From positions 3,797,001-3,861,000 of the forward strand of contig LT907983.1 in the NCBI GenBank assembly GCA_900230115.1: a stretch of 64,000 nt of DNA, in the 5' to 3' direction. Positions 18,078-26,981 of this stretch are shown piece by piece. Source of the DNA: Spirosomataceae bacterium TFI 002 (GTDB lineage Bacteria > Bacteroidota > Bacteroidia > Cytophagales > Spirosomataceae). The stretch's first letter is position 1. Each line of letters opens with the position of its first letter. Position numbers and translations under genes: made by a program. The notes beneath the pieces were generated by a model. It saw only the letters and a list, made by a program, of their open reading frames with translations, ran no database searches and was not told the DNA's origin.

Positions 18078-18230
18078 GAGGGGGGACTATTTTCTTTCTG
18101 ATACGATGATTGATCCTTAAAAAATGGATACCATAGTGGCATTGATGGTCAGTAATATTTTGTTTTAATTTGAAAGCGTTGCCTTATTTAATTTGACCGG
18201 TTTGAAGACCTACAAACGCTTCCTCAAAGT
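18078..18230 (+). repeat. Right copy of the flank downstream of gatB-aspS
   Basis: Continues the duplication past the stop codon, aligning with 16031-16186 at a net 3-bp offset change. It is more diverged near the stop and well conserved from about 18130 to 18210. It ends inside a degenerate REP hairpin. Confidence 0.85.
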
Positions 18231-18247
18231 CAACAAGACTTTGCGGA
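18221..18247. repeat. Degenerate REP-like hairpin
   Basis: Arms 18221-18231 (TCCTCAAAGTC) and 18237-18247 (GACTTTGCGGA) pair with one mismatch around a 5-nt loop. The arm sequence is a variant of the CCGCAGAGTC REP arm. The matching site in the left copy (16177-16187) keeps only one arm. Confidence 0.65.
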
Positions 18248-18310
18248 GTAGGGAATTTGGAGGAAATTTTGCGATTGATGTTGTTTTTGAACTAAATAGA
18301 TAGAATTTGA

Positions 18311-18742
18311 ATGGCACAAGACTTGAAAGACGTAATATTTAAAACAAAAATTTCTAAGCTTCTTTTTTATCTAGCGGTAATCTTAATATTTATTAAGATT
18401 TGGTCCATTAAAAAAGAAAATAAAAAAGAGTTTGAAGTCTTGAAAAGTGATTTCACCATAACTAATGGGGTAATCACTAGAATTGTTACTAAAAGTGGAA
18501 ACCCTGGGTCTTTTTTTGTTTATTTTTCTTTCACTGTAGAAAAAGTCAAGTTTGAAGGTTATTCAGGTTATGCATTCAAGTTTAGGGCGGGTTCAGACAA
18601 ACTAATTGGCAGAACATTCCCGGTGGCATTTCAACAAAACAACATTGAAAACTGTGAGATTCTGTTAAGTAAAGAATTGTTTAATGACTTTTTTTTAACC
18701 TATCCTGATTCTTTAAATTATGTTGACAAAATGATTAAATAG
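18311..18742 (+). CDS. Hypothetical membrane-anchored protein
   Basis: A 143-residue protein with one N-terminal hydrophobic helix (about residues 17-32) flanked by lysines, followed by a beta-rich domain with TNGVITRIV, SFFVYFSFTV and KLIGRTFPVAF. The pattern resembles small Bacteroidota proteins of DUF3592-like character, but I am not confident of a family. Topology suggests a membrane anchor with a small soluble domain. It lies inside the REP-rich accessory patch and has no operon partner. Confidence 0.6.
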   Translation: MAQDLKDVIFKTKISKLLFYLAVILIFIKIWSIKKENKKEFEVLKSDFTITNGVITRIVTKSGNPGSFFVYFSFTVEKVKFEGYSGYAFKFRAGSDKLIGRTFPVAFQQNNIENCEILLSKELFNDFFLTYPDSLNYVDKMIK

Positions 18743-18920
18743 GTTTCTAGTTCCGGTTCCTTTTCGAGAGCTTTTTAAACCAAAAAGAAATTGATTTCGG
18801 ATGTTCTATTTTTGAAGAATTTAAACGGCTCCAGCATTATTAAGTACTAGTGGCTTTAATGTTTTAAGTTCAGGTATTCAATATTCTGGTAGAGTAGCAA
18901 AATTGGCATTTTCTCTTCTT

Positions 18921-18951
18921 CCCGCAGAGTCTCCGCCTCGGGACTCTGAGG
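18921..18951. repeat. Solo REP-like hairpin
   Basis: CCCGCAGAGTC (18921-18931) and GACTCTGAGG (18942-18951) around a 10-nt loop, the left-end type. It stands 60 bp before the deleted element in the same orientation. Confidence 0.8.
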
Positions 18952-18980
18952 CTATCGCAATATTACTTACTTGATTTTTT

Positions 18981-19157
18981 CTTCCCGCAGAGTCTCCGTT
19001 TCGGGACTCTGGGGCTTGTAGAACGTTATCTTCTTGTTTTCTTTTAGCCAAATTGTTTAATTTTAGGGTAATAAATCATAATAGACACAGGAATGATAAA
19101 TACTCTTATGGGTTGCATCCCGCTGTCCACAGAGTCCTCTTTGGAAAGACCCTGCGT
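18981..19157 (+). mobile_element. Internally deleted, non-autonomous derivative of the RAYT unit
   Basis: About 177 bp. The first 112 bp match the left end of the RAYT unit, from the left hairpin (18984-19014) through GGGGCTTGTAGAACGTTA to the transposase start codon (ATG at 19093). The rest matches the last 68 bp of the unit (17899-17966), ending in a degenerate right hairpin (19127-19157). Almost the whole transposase frame is missing, so it could only move with the enzyme supplied in trans, like a MITE or REPIN. Point differences show it is not a fresh deletion. Confidence 0.8.
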
Positions 19158-19262
19158 TGAAGAAAACTAAAAGAATGCGTACTCATTGCTACACTCCTCA
19201 GCTATGGTTTAGCAATGCTGGTTAGAATTGTATATTTAGAGATAAAACAGTTTAATTTGACC

Positions 19263-19691
19263 ATGAAAATAATTGGAATTGTATTCGCCTTCGTTTTCCT
19301 TTCCTCCTGCCAAACCTCCAATCAATTTGAATGGCTTAGTGGGTCTTGGCAAAGAACGAATGACGAAGAAGGAAGCCAGACCTACGAATACTGGGAAACG
19401 AATGGCGATGAAATGAAAGGAATGGGTTGTACCATTGCTGCTGGCGATACGGTCTTTAAAGAAGACATGAGGATCATTAAGATTGCAGATAAATGGATGC
19501 TTGAAGTAGCTGGGCCAAATGAAACACCAGTTACCTTTGAGTTGACAAGTATTCAAAAGTTAGGTTTCGAAGCGGAGAATGCAGCTCATGACTTCCCAAA
19601 GAAAATCTTTTATGGTTTAGACGGTGAAGTACTGAAAGCATCAGTTTCTAATGAAGAAATGAATATAGATTTCGACTTTAAACCACTTTGA
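19263..19691 (+). CDS. Lipoprotein with DUF6265-like domain
   Basis: The start is set at the ATG at 19263 because it begins a clean lipoprotein signal (MKIIGIVFAFVFLSSC, lipobox LSSC); an in-frame upstream ATG at 19215 would put charged residues before it. The mature protein opens FEWLSGSWQR and has the DFPKKIFY segment typical of DUF6265-type small beta-barrel proteins. It is probably anchored in the outer or inner membrane facing the periplasm. Function unknown. Confidence 0.75.
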   Translation: MKIIGIVFAFVFLSSCQTSNQFEWLSGSWQRTNDEEGSQTYEYWETNGDEMKGMGCTIAAGDTVFKEDMRIIKIADKWMLEVAGPNETPVTFELTSIQKLGFEAENAAHDFPKKIFYGLDGEVLKASVSNEEMNIDFDFKPL

Positions 19692-19760
19692 TTTCTATTT
19701 CCTTTATAATCATGTACCTCACATTGGGGTGTGAAGTATATCAATCATAAGTAAGCCACA

Positions 19761-20150
19761 ATGTTAAAGCTTCAGTCTATTCACCATATTGCTGTCATCA
19801 GTTCAGATTATTCGAGGTCAAAGGAATTCTATGTAGATATTTTAGGCTTAACTATTCTTTCGGAAAATTACCGTGAGGAAAGAGATTCTTACAAGTTAGA
19901 TTTGGCATTAAATGGTCAATATATTATTGAGCTTTTCTCTTTTCCTAATCCTCCTAAAAGACCATCAAGGCCGGAAGCTGCAGGCTTAAGACATCTAGCA
20001 TTTGCAGTAAAAGACATTGAAAGTCAAGTCAACTTTCTTAAGCTAAAAGGTATAGAAGTGGAGGGTATTAGAAGTGACGAATTTACTGGCAAGAAATTTA
20101 CCTTCTTTAATGACCCCGATGGTCTTCCAATAGAACTCTACGAAAATTGA
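19761..20150 (+). CDS. VOC-family protein (glyoxalase I-like)
   Basis: A 129-residue vicinal-oxygen-chelate protein. Candidate metal ligands sit at the four usual places: HHIAV near residue 9, YIIELF, LRHLAF and PIELYE. The sequence is close in style to YaeR-type small glyoxalase-like proteins. The role may be metal-dependent isomerisation of a small metabolite or glutathione-independent detoxification, but the substrate cannot be predicted. It stands 69 bp after the lipoprotein gene on the same strand. Confidence 0.85.
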   Translation: MLKLQSIHHIAVISSDYSRSKEFYVDILGLTILSENYREERDSYKLDLALNGQYIIELFSFPNPPKRPSRPEAAGLRHLAFAVKDIESQVNFLKLKGIEVEGIRSDEFTGKKFTFFNDPDGLPIELYEN

Positions 20151-20374
20151 GCATTTTGATTGACATTAGACTTTTTAGAAAATTCATGAAGTTTAAATTC
20201 ATTAGGCATTTTTTAAAAATGACGGTAACTTCTGAAAAAAGTCAAAAAACAAGGTAAGAATAATCTATAAAGATATTGGCAGAATATAATTTGCTAAAAT
20301 ATGGGAAAGGGCAAAGTTTCTAAACTTTGTCACTCAAAACTCAAGTTAAGCAATCAAGATTTTGTAAAAAATCA
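20151..20374. other. Intergenic region, no feature recognised
   Basis: AT-rich spacer before the DUF819 leader. I see no gene, repeat or structured RNA in it. Confidence 0.5.
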
Positions 20375-20404
20375 TTTTGTCAAGAAGCTATTTTTTGCAT
20401 ATTT
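20375..20404 (+). promoter_or_regulatory. Candidate promoter of the DUF819 transcript
   Basis: TTTG at 20375-20378 and CATATTTG at 20397-20404, separated by 18 bp, fit the Bacteroidota TTTG/TANNTTTG pattern with one mismatch. Transcription would start near 20411, leaving a leader of about 110 nt that contains the hairpin at 20458-20487. Confidence 0.4.
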
Positions 20405-20457
20405 GTATTACTAAAAAAATTATTTGGTTTTTAGTTTGTTGATGAAGTGTAATTGCG

Positions 20458-20496
20458 ACACGCAGCCTAGGTTTCTTGGCTGTGTGTTTTGTTTTT
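20458..20496 (+). terminator. Intrinsic terminator or attenuator upstream of DUF819
   Basis: Stem ACACGCAGCC / GGCTGTGTGT (10 pairs, one G-T) with a 10-nt loop, followed by TTTGTTTTT. It lies only 24 bp before the DUF819 start and more than 300 bp after the previous gene, so it is better explained as an attenuator or the end of a small RNA than as the terminator of the VOC gene. Confidence 0.65.
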
Positions 20497-20520
20497 AAGC
20501 CAATCTAAATTTTCCCTATT

Positions 20521-21765
20521 ATGCCCAATCCTTTGATAAGTGATGATGTTGTGGTTTTGGCAATTTTGCTAAGCATTTTATTTTTTGTGTTTAGAACGAG
20601 CAATTCACAAGGAGGGCTTTGGAGTAAGTTTTATAAAATATTCCCTCCAATTCTTTTATGTTACTTTTTGCCTGGCTTACTAAATTCACTTGGAATAATT
20701 TCGGGTCAAGAGTCACAGTTATATCCAGTTATTTCGAAATACTTGCTACCTCCATGTCTCATTCTTTTTACATTGAGTTTAGATATTTCAATGCTTAAAA
20801 AGTTGGGTACCAAAGCTTTATTAGTTTTCTTGGCTGGTACAGTAGGGGTTGTTATTGGTGGCCCCATTGCAGTTTTGATAGTGAAGAGTATTTTCCCCGC
20901 GACTTTTTCTGGAGAGAATGCAGAGGCTTGGCGTGGGCTCAGTACTGTGGCTGGTAGCTGGATAGGAGGAGGAGCCAATCAGACGGCACTGAAAGAGATT
21001 TTTCAACCAAGTGCCAAGTTGTTTTCGCAATCTGTGGCAGTCGATATTATAGTTGCAGAGACTTGGCTAGCAATATTACTAGTAGGAGTTGCAAATAAGG
21101 TAAAGATCAATAAATGGCTTAAAGCTGATACTCGTCTTGTTGATGACATTAAACAAAAAATGCAGCAAAAAGCTGACGATTTATTACAGCGAAACATTAG
21201 TTTTTATGAACTTATCAAAGTGTTGTTTGTTGGCTTTTCGGTTACAGGAGTAGCATATCTATTGGCAGGGCAAATTGTACCTTTTATTGAGCAAAATTAC
21301 CCTCATTTAAGTCAGTTTAGTTTGACCTCTACTTTCTTTTGGGTTGTGATTTTATGCACAACAACTGCCATTATTTTATCACAAACAAAATTATCCGAAA
21401 TACAAGACAGAGGAGCGAATGAGGTAGCAACCGTTTTTCTTTATTTGCTCATTGCTGCCATAGGAATGCAAATGGACCTTGGTGCGATAGCAGAGAATCC
21501 AGCTCTTATCTTGGTTGGTGTTATTTGGATAATTATTCACGCTGGCATTATTCTCCTTGTGGGTAAGCTTCTTAAAGCTCCATTCTTTTTTATTGCTGTG
21601 GGATCTCAAGCAAATGTTGGCGGAGCTGCATCGGCTTCTGTTGTGGCTGCTGCCTATCATCCTTCTCTTATTTCTGTAGGAGTTATTCTTTCGGTTCTTG
21701 GTTATACCATTGGAACTTATGCTGGCTACATAACTACTATTTTAATTAAATGGGCTTCTTTTTGA
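20521..21765 (+). CDS. DUF819 family integral membrane protein
   Basis: A 414-residue polytopic protein of about 11 hydrophobic segments. Signature stretches are LLCYFLPGLL, SKYLLPPCLILFTLSLD, TVAGSWIGGGANQ and SQANVGGAASASVVAAA, typical of DUF819, a family resembling secondary carboxylate transporters. Substrate unknown. A soluble loop rich in Lys/Asp/Gln lies near residues 195-225. Its leader holds a terminator-like hairpin, suggesting regulation by transcription attenuation. Confidence 0.88.
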   Translation: MPNPLISDDVVVLAILLSILFFVFRTSNSQGGLWSKFYKIFPPILLCYFLPGLLNSLGIISGQESQLYPVISKYLLPPCLILFTLSLDISMLKKLGTKALLVFLAGTVGVVIGGPIAVLIVKSIFPATFSGENAEAWRGLSTVAGSWIGGGANQTALKEIFQPSAKLFSQSVAVDIIVAETWLAILLVGVANKVKINKWLKADTRLVDDIKQKMQQKADDLLQRNISFYELIKVLFVGFSVTGVAYLLAGQIVPFIEQNYPHLSQFSLTSTFFWVVILCTTTAIILSQTKLSEIQDRGANEVATVFLYLLIAAIGMQMDLGAIAENPALILVGVIWIIIHAGIILLVGKLLKAPFFFIAVGSQANVGGAASASVVAAAYHPSLISVGVILSVLGYTIGTYAGYITTILIKWASF

Positions 21766-21814
21766 TTCGTGGCTAAGTTTTTGTTATATTTTCTTAGAAA
21801 TTATACTACAAAAA

Positions 21815-23296
21815 ATGAATTTTGGGAAATGTATTTGGGTAGCAATTGTGCTCTCATTGCAATGCTTTACTGCATTAGCCCAAGAGGATACTACCCAAAT
21901 CCGGAAGAAATTTTCATATAGTTTTGAGTTGGGTGGTTATGCATCCATCAATCAAGAATTACCCTTTTGGCTTAAAAGTAACCAATACGGAGCCGTGCCA
22001 AAGTCTGCTAATTCAACTTACTTTCGACAACAAATAGAATCTAAAACAGATACCAGTGCTAAGTTTTTCCATGTAAATTATTGTGTGGATATCATGACTT
22101 TTGTAGGGAATGAGGCCAAGTTGATAATTCCAGAAGCTTTTTTAGATTTTAGGTTTGGGCCCTTGAGTATTTCAGGTGGTCGTATCAAAGGAGTCATGGG
22201 TTTGGTGGATAGTACTTTAAGTAGTGGTTCCATTACTTGGTCTGGGAATGCCCTTCCCATACCTGAAGTTAGGATAGCAATTCCTGAGTATAGAAAATTT
22301 ATTTTCAAATGGTTGGCTGTGAAAGGGCACTATTCTCATGGTTGGTTCGGAGATCAAGTAACGGTGAAGAATTCATTTTTTCACCAAAAATCACTTTATG
22401 CGAGACTAGGGAAACCTGAGAAAAAGATTCATCTCTATGGAGGGCTTTTGCACAATGCTCAGTGGGGAGGAAGTCCCAAGTATACCTTGCCAGAAGGTGA
22501 CGATAGGTTAACCAATGGGAAGTTTCCACAAGACTGGTTTACTTATGGTCAAGTAGTGTTTCCTTACCAAGCGAGACAAGATTCGAGTGGAACTTATGGC
22601 TTATTTGAAGAAACTAATAGGTTTGGTAATCATATTGGTCAATTTGACTTGGGAGGAACAATCGATTTTAAAAACACGCTACTCACAGTTTATAAGCAAA
22701 CAATTTTTGAAACTGGAGTGACATTTTCTAGTTTGACAAATACTGATGACGGACTTTATGGCTTAAGCCTTAAAAACAAAAAAGAAGATGCAGTTTTTCA
22801 AAAAGTAGTATTTGAATTCCTACATACACTAAATCAAGGAGCGTATCAAAGCGGTCTTGCTCGACTACTGAAATTAGAAGATAGGCAATATGGTTGGTCT
22901 ACTTATTATTTCAATCATATGCAATATCAAGATGGCTGGTCTTTCAAAGGCAAGGGAATTGGAACTCCATTTGCAGTGCCTGAAGAATACATCAAAGTCA
23001 GTAAGAAGACATTTGGCAGTGAAGTTTTTCTAAACAATAATAGAATCAAAGTAGGCTATTTGGGTGCTCAGTTTAAATTAAATAGCATTTTGCTTCAAAC
23101 TAGGATGTCTTTGAGTAGAAATTATGGATCGCAATTTGTGAAATATAAACCTGCCGATCAGGTGTCATTTTTGATCAATAGTAGCATTCCACTTCCTAAG
23201 TTAAAAGGAATCTTAGGAGTAAGAATCGGAATAGATCAGGGTGAATTGATTAAGGATAACTACGGAGCCAATATTTCTTTTAGGAGAAATTGGTAA
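21815..23296 (+). CDS. Wzi-like capsule assembly outer-membrane protein
   Basis: A 493-residue protein with a signal peptide (cleavage after LAQ near residue 23) followed by alternating beta strands up to an aromatic C-terminal residue (RRNW), as in outer-membrane barrels. The segment ELPFWLKSNQYG and the repeated short strands match the capsule assembly Wzi family found widely in Bacteroidota. Wzi in enterics is a lectin that anchors capsule at the cell surface. There are no capsule genes next to it, so the role here is by family only. Confidence 0.75.
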   Translation: MNFGKCIWVAIVLSLQCFTALAQEDTTQIRKKFSYSFELGGYASINQELPFWLKSNQYGAVPKSANSTYFRQQIESKTDTSAKFFHVNYCVDIMTFVGNEAKLIIPEAFLDFRFGPLSISGGRIKGVMGLVDSTLSSGSITWSGNALPIPEVRIAIPEYRKFIFKWLAVKGHYSHGWFGDQVTVKNSFFHQKSLYARLGKPEKKIHLYGGLLHNAQWGGSPKYTLPEGDDRLTNGKFPQDWFTYGQVVFPYQARQDSSGTYGLFEETNRFGNHIGQFDLGGTIDFKNTLLTVYKQTIFETGVTFSSLTNTDDGLYGLSLKNKKEDAVFQKVVFEFLHTLNQGAYQSGLARLLKLEDRQYGWSTYYFNHMQYQDGWSFKGKGIGTPFAVPEEYIKVSKKTFGSEVFLNNNRIKVGYLGAQFKLNSILLQTRMSLSRNYGSQFVKYKPADQVSFLINSSIPLPKLKGILGVRIGIDQGELIKDNYGANISFRRNW

Positions 23297-23396
23297 ACAG
23301 CCCTCCATTCTCTGCTATTTTATGCTAATTTTGCCAAACTTTAGGCGGCAGATGATGTTTTCCTAATCAACAAGATTTAAACCCCACTGACATTAA

Positions 23397-25184
23397 GTGA
23401 AGAACATTCGTAATTTTTGTATTATTGCTCATATTGATCATGGTAAAAGCACTCTTGCCGACCGACTATTGGAGTTTACCGGTACGGTAACTCAGCGTGA
23501 GATGCAAAACCAATTGCTCGACAATATGGACCTTGAAAAAGAGCGAGGAATTACCATAAAGAGTCATGCCATTCAGATGGATTACATCAAAGATGGTGAA
23601 AAATATACGCTCAATTTAATTGATACACCTGGCCACGTCGATTTCAGTTACGAAGTATCTCGCTCAATCGCGGCATGCGAAGGAGCACTTTTGATCGTAG
23701 ATGCGGCTCAAGGAATAGAAGCTCAAACAATTAGTAACCTTTTCTTGGCTCTTGAGCATGATTTGGAAATTATTCCAGTCATTAATAAAATTGACTTGCC
23801 AGGTGCAATGATAGATGAGGTAAAGGACCAAGTAGTGGACCTTATTGGAATAGAACACGATAGTATTGTACTCGCTTCAGCAAAAGAGGGGATTGGCATA
23901 CAAGATATTTTAGATGCAATAGTTAGTAGAGTGCCAGCACCAAAAGGAGACCCAGATGGTCCTTTGCAATGTTTGGTATTTGACTCAGTATTTAATTCTT
24001 ACAGAGGAATTGAAGTTCTATTTAGAGTTAAAAACGGAAGTATCAAAAAAGGCGATAAAATTAAATTTATGGCCACGGGTAAAGAGTATGAGGCAGACGA
24101 AATAGGTAGCCTTAAGCTCAGGCAGCAACCCAAAGACCGTATAGAATGTGGAGATGTAGGATACCTTATATCAGGTATCAAGGTTGCCAAAGAAGTAAAA
24201 GTGGGAGATACCATCACGCATGTTGCTAGGCCTACTACAGAAATGATTCAAGGTTTTGAAGAAGTAAAACCAATGGTTTTTGCAGGAATATATCCTGTTG
24301 ACACCACTGAGTTTGAAGAACTTCGCGAATGCATGGAAAAGCTTCAGTTAAATGATGCTTCTCTAGTGTGGGAGCCAGAAACTTCTGCTGCCTTAGGTTT
24401 TGGTTTTAGATGTGGTTTCTTAGGTATGTTGCATATGGAAATTGTGCAGGAAAGACTTGAGCGTGAATTCGGAATGACAGTAATCACTACTGTTCCTTCT
24501 GTGAAATTCTTGGTGACTAACAAAAGAGGTGAGAAAATACCAGTTTCGGCTCCAAGTGAGATGCCTGATCCCAATTTGATTCAGACATTGGAAGAGCCAT
24601 TTATTAGTGCTCAAATAATTACCTCTGCAGATTTTGTGGGACCTATTATTAGCCTTTGTATGGACAAGAGAGGCTTGATCAAAAATCAAATCTATCTTAC
24701 TTCAACAAGAGTAGAACTTACTTTTGATTTGCCTTTAGCAGAAGTCGTTTTCGACTTTTTTGATAGATTAAAGACCATCTCAAGAGGATATGCCTCTTTG
24801 GATTATAGCTTGTCGGGTTACCGTGAGTCACATTTGGTTAAGCTAGATATCTTATTAAATGGAGACCCTGTGGATGCACTTTCGGCAATTGTACATAGGG
24901 ATAAAGCTTATGATTGGGGTAAAAAACTTTGTGAGAAATTAAAAGAGCTACTTCCAAGACAACAGTTCGAAATCGCAATTCAGGCTGCTATTGGCTCCAA
25001 AATTATAGCTCGTGAGTCGGTAAGAGCAATGAGAAAAGATGTAACTGCCAAATGTTACGGTGGAGATATCAGTAGAAAGAGGAAGCTTTTGGAAAAACAA
25101 AAGAAAGGAAAGAAGAGAATGCGTCAAATCGGTAACGTAGAAGTCCCTCAAGAGGCTTTTATGGCGGTTTTGAAAATTAATTAA
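23397..25184 (+). CDS. lepA: Elongation factor 4 (ribosomal back-translocase)
   Basis: A 595-residue translational GTPase: G1 [10 protein letters not shown]2 region RGITIK, G3 DTPGHVDF, G4 NKIDLP, followed by EF-G-like domains and the LepA-specific C-terminal domain ([16 protein letters not shown]). Length is exact for LepA. It binds stalled or mistranslocated ribosomes. The start is GTG at 23397; no in-frame ATG lies near enough to replace it without losing the N-terminal strand. TAATTTTG at 23326-23333 may be its -7 element. Confidence 0.97.
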   Translation: MKNIRNFCIIAHIDHGKSTLADRLLEFTGTVTQREMQNQLLDNMDLEKERGITIKSHAIQMDYIKDGEKYTLNLIDTPGHVDFSYEVSRSIAACEGALLIVDAAQGIEAQTISNLFLALEHDLEIIPVINKIDLPGAMIDEVKDQVVDLIGIEHDSIVLASAKEGIGIQDILDAIVSRVPAPKGDPDGPLQCLVFDSVFNSYRGIEVLFRVKNGSIKKGDKIKFMATGKEYEADEIGSLKLRQQPKDRIECGDVGYLISGIKVAKEVKVGDTITHVARPTTEMIQGFEEVKPMVFAGIYPVDTTEFEELRECMEKLQLNDASLVWEPETSAALGFGFRCGFLGMLHMEIVQERLEREFGMTVITTVPSVKFLVTNKRGEKIPVSAPSEMPDPNLIQTLEEPFISAQIITSADFVGPIISLCMDKRGLIKNQIYLTSTRVELTFDLPLAEVVFDFFDRLKTISRGYASLDYSLSGYRESHLVKLDILLNGDPVDALSAIVHRDKAYDWGKKLCEKLKELLPRQQFEIAIQAAIGSKIIARESVRAMRKDVTAKCYGGDISRKRKLLEKQKKGKKRMRQIGNVEVPQEAFMAVLKIN

Positions 25185-25274
25185 AGGAAATTGTGAGCCC
25201 AAGCCACTTTTTTAGATGGTTTGTTATATTTTTGAAGATCAATTGTTGCTAAGCACAAAAACAAGAAAAAGAAA

Positions 25275-26909
25275 ATGGCTGAGTTAATCAGAATGCCAAA
25301 AATGAGCGATACCATGGAAGAAGGTGTTATCGCGGCATGGAATGTAAAAGTAGGAGACAAAGTAAGTTCAGGCGATATTCTAGCCGAAGTGGAAACCGAT
25401 AAGGCGACCATGGATATGGAATCATACGAAGATGGAACTATACTTTATATTGGAGTTGAAAAAGGTGACGCTGTTCCTGTAGATGCTGTAATGGCTATAA
25501 TAGGGGAAGAAGGCGAAGACTTTAAAGCTTTGTTGGATGGAGTTAGTGGAGGTGCAAAACCTGAAACTCCAGCACAAAAAGCAGAAGAAAAACCAGCTGC
25601 TCCAGCTGCACCCGCTGCAGAAAAGATAGACACTTCGGGAATTAATGCTGCATTGGTAAAAATGCCGCTCCTGAGTGATACCATGACTGAAGGTGTAATA
25701 CACACTTGGCTCAAGAAGGTTGGCGATAAAATTGCCAGCGGAGACTTAATTGCTGAAATAGAAACTGATAAAGCGACCATGGAATTGGAAGCTTATGAGG
25801 AAGGTACCCTACTTTATATAGGAGTAGAAGAAGGAAGTGCAGTACCTGTAAACGCAGTTATTGCTGTGGTAGGTGAAGAAGGTGCAGATTTTCAAGCTCT
25901 TTTGGATGCTGAAAAGCAAGCAAATGCTGCTCCAGCACAAGAGGCACCTAAAGAAACTGCAGCAGCACCATCAGCAACTCCCGCTAAAGAAACGAAAGCT
26001 AATGAGCCAGCATCAGCACCAAGTACTTCAAACAATAACGGTAGAATACTTGCTTCTCCATTAGCTAAGAAATTGGCTGAGGAAAAAGGTATTAATATTG
26101 CCAATGTAAATGGCTCAGGTGAAGGTGGAAGAATTGTCAAAGTTGATATAGATAATTTTGTTCCTCAAGCAGCCCCAGCGACCTCTGCTTCTGGTGTGAG
26201 CATTCCAATGGCGGCTGGCGAAGAGAGCTTTGAAGAAATAAAGCTGTCTCAAATGAGGAAAGCGATTGTTCGTAGCCTAAGTGAGTCGCAAAAGACTGCC
26301 GTAGATTTCCAATTAACAATGGAAATAAACATGGACAAAGCAATGGCTGCTCGTACTTCTATGAACGAAGTATCTCCAGTGAAAATATCTTTCAATGATA
26401 TGGTGATGAAAGCGGTTGCAGTTGCATTGAGCAAGCACCCAGAAGTGAATGCATCATGGAAAGAAGATCATATTCGAAGAAATAACCACGTTCATGTTGG
26501 AATGGCAGTAGCTATCAATGATGGACTAATAGTACCAGTTATCAGGTTCGCAAATACTTTACCACTGTCTGTCCTTGCGGCTACGACCAAAGATTTGGGA
26601 GGAAAAGCAAAGAATGGCAAGCTACAGCCTCAAGATTGGGAGGGTAACACCTTTACAGTTAGTAATCTTGGGATGTTTGGTATTGAGTCGTTTACGTCGA
26701 TAATCAACAACCCTAAGAATGAGTCGTGTATCATGTCTGTTGGTGGAATCAAAGAAACTGTTGCTGTGAAAGACGGTAATTTTTATGCTACTAACATCAT
26801 GAAAGTAACTATGACTTGCGACCACCGAGTAGTGGACGGAGCAATGGGTGCTCAATTCTTGGTAACATTCAAGTCATTGCTTGAAGATCCAATTAGAATG
26901 ATGGTATAA
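25275..26909 (+). CDS. Pyruvate dehydrogenase E2 (dihydrolipoamide acetyltransferase), two lipoyl domains
   Basis: A 544-residue E2. Two lipoyl domains carry the modified Lys in VETDKATMDME (about residue 43) and IETDKATMELE (about 170), each followed by an Ala/Pro-rich flexible linker. Then come the E3-binding domain (RILASPLAKKLAEEKG, about 255-295) and the catalytic domain with the active-site DHRVVDG near the C-terminus. It forms the core of the pyruvate dehydrogenase complex, moving acetyl groups to CoA. E1 and E3 genes are not adjacent. TATTTTTG at 25227-25234 may be a -7 element. A terminator follows. Confidence 0.94.
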   Translation: MAELIRMPKMSDTMEEGVIAAWNVKVGDKVSSGDILAEVETDKATMDMESYEDGTILYIGVEKGDAVPVDAVMAIIGEEGEDFKALLDGVSGGAKPETPAQKAEEKPAAPAAPAAEKIDTSGINAALVKMPLLSDTMTEGVIHTWLKKVGDKIASGDLIAEIETDKATMELEAYEEGTLLYIGVEEGSAVPVNAVIAVVGEEGADFQALLDAEKQANAAPAQEAPKETAAAPSATPAKETKANEPASAPSTSNNNGRILASPLAKKLAEEKGINIANVNGSGEGGRIVKVDIDNFVPQAAPATSASGVSIPMAAGEESFEEIKLSQMRKAIVRSLSESQKTAVDFQLTMEINMDKAMAARTSMNEVSPVKISFNDMVMKAVAVALSKHPEVNASWKEDHIRRNNHVHVGMAVAINDGLIVPVIRFANTLPLSVLAATTKDLGGKAKNGKLQPQDWEGNTFTVSNLGMFGIESFTSIINNPKNESCIMSVGGIKETVAVKDGNFYATNIMKVTMTCDHRVVDGAMGAQFLVTFKSLLEDPIRMMV

Positions 26910-26935
26910 GATTTTAATAAACCCTCCTTAAGCAA

Positions 26936-26964
26936 GGCCTTCCCCATATGGAGAAGGCTTTTTG
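26936..26964 (+). terminator. Intrinsic terminator after the E2 gene
   Basis: GCCTTCCCC / GGAGAAGGC with a small loop, followed by TTTTTG, 26 bp after the stop codon. Confidence 0.75.
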
Positions 26965-26981
26965 CATTTATCATAGGTAGG

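Larger units (their letters stand above)
18743..19262. other. REP-rich intergenic region
   Basis: A 520-bp stretch without a credible gene. It holds a solo REP hairpin (18921-18951), the deleted RAYT-derived element (18981-19157), and about 100 bp of spacer before the next lipoprotein gene. Confidence 0.7.
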
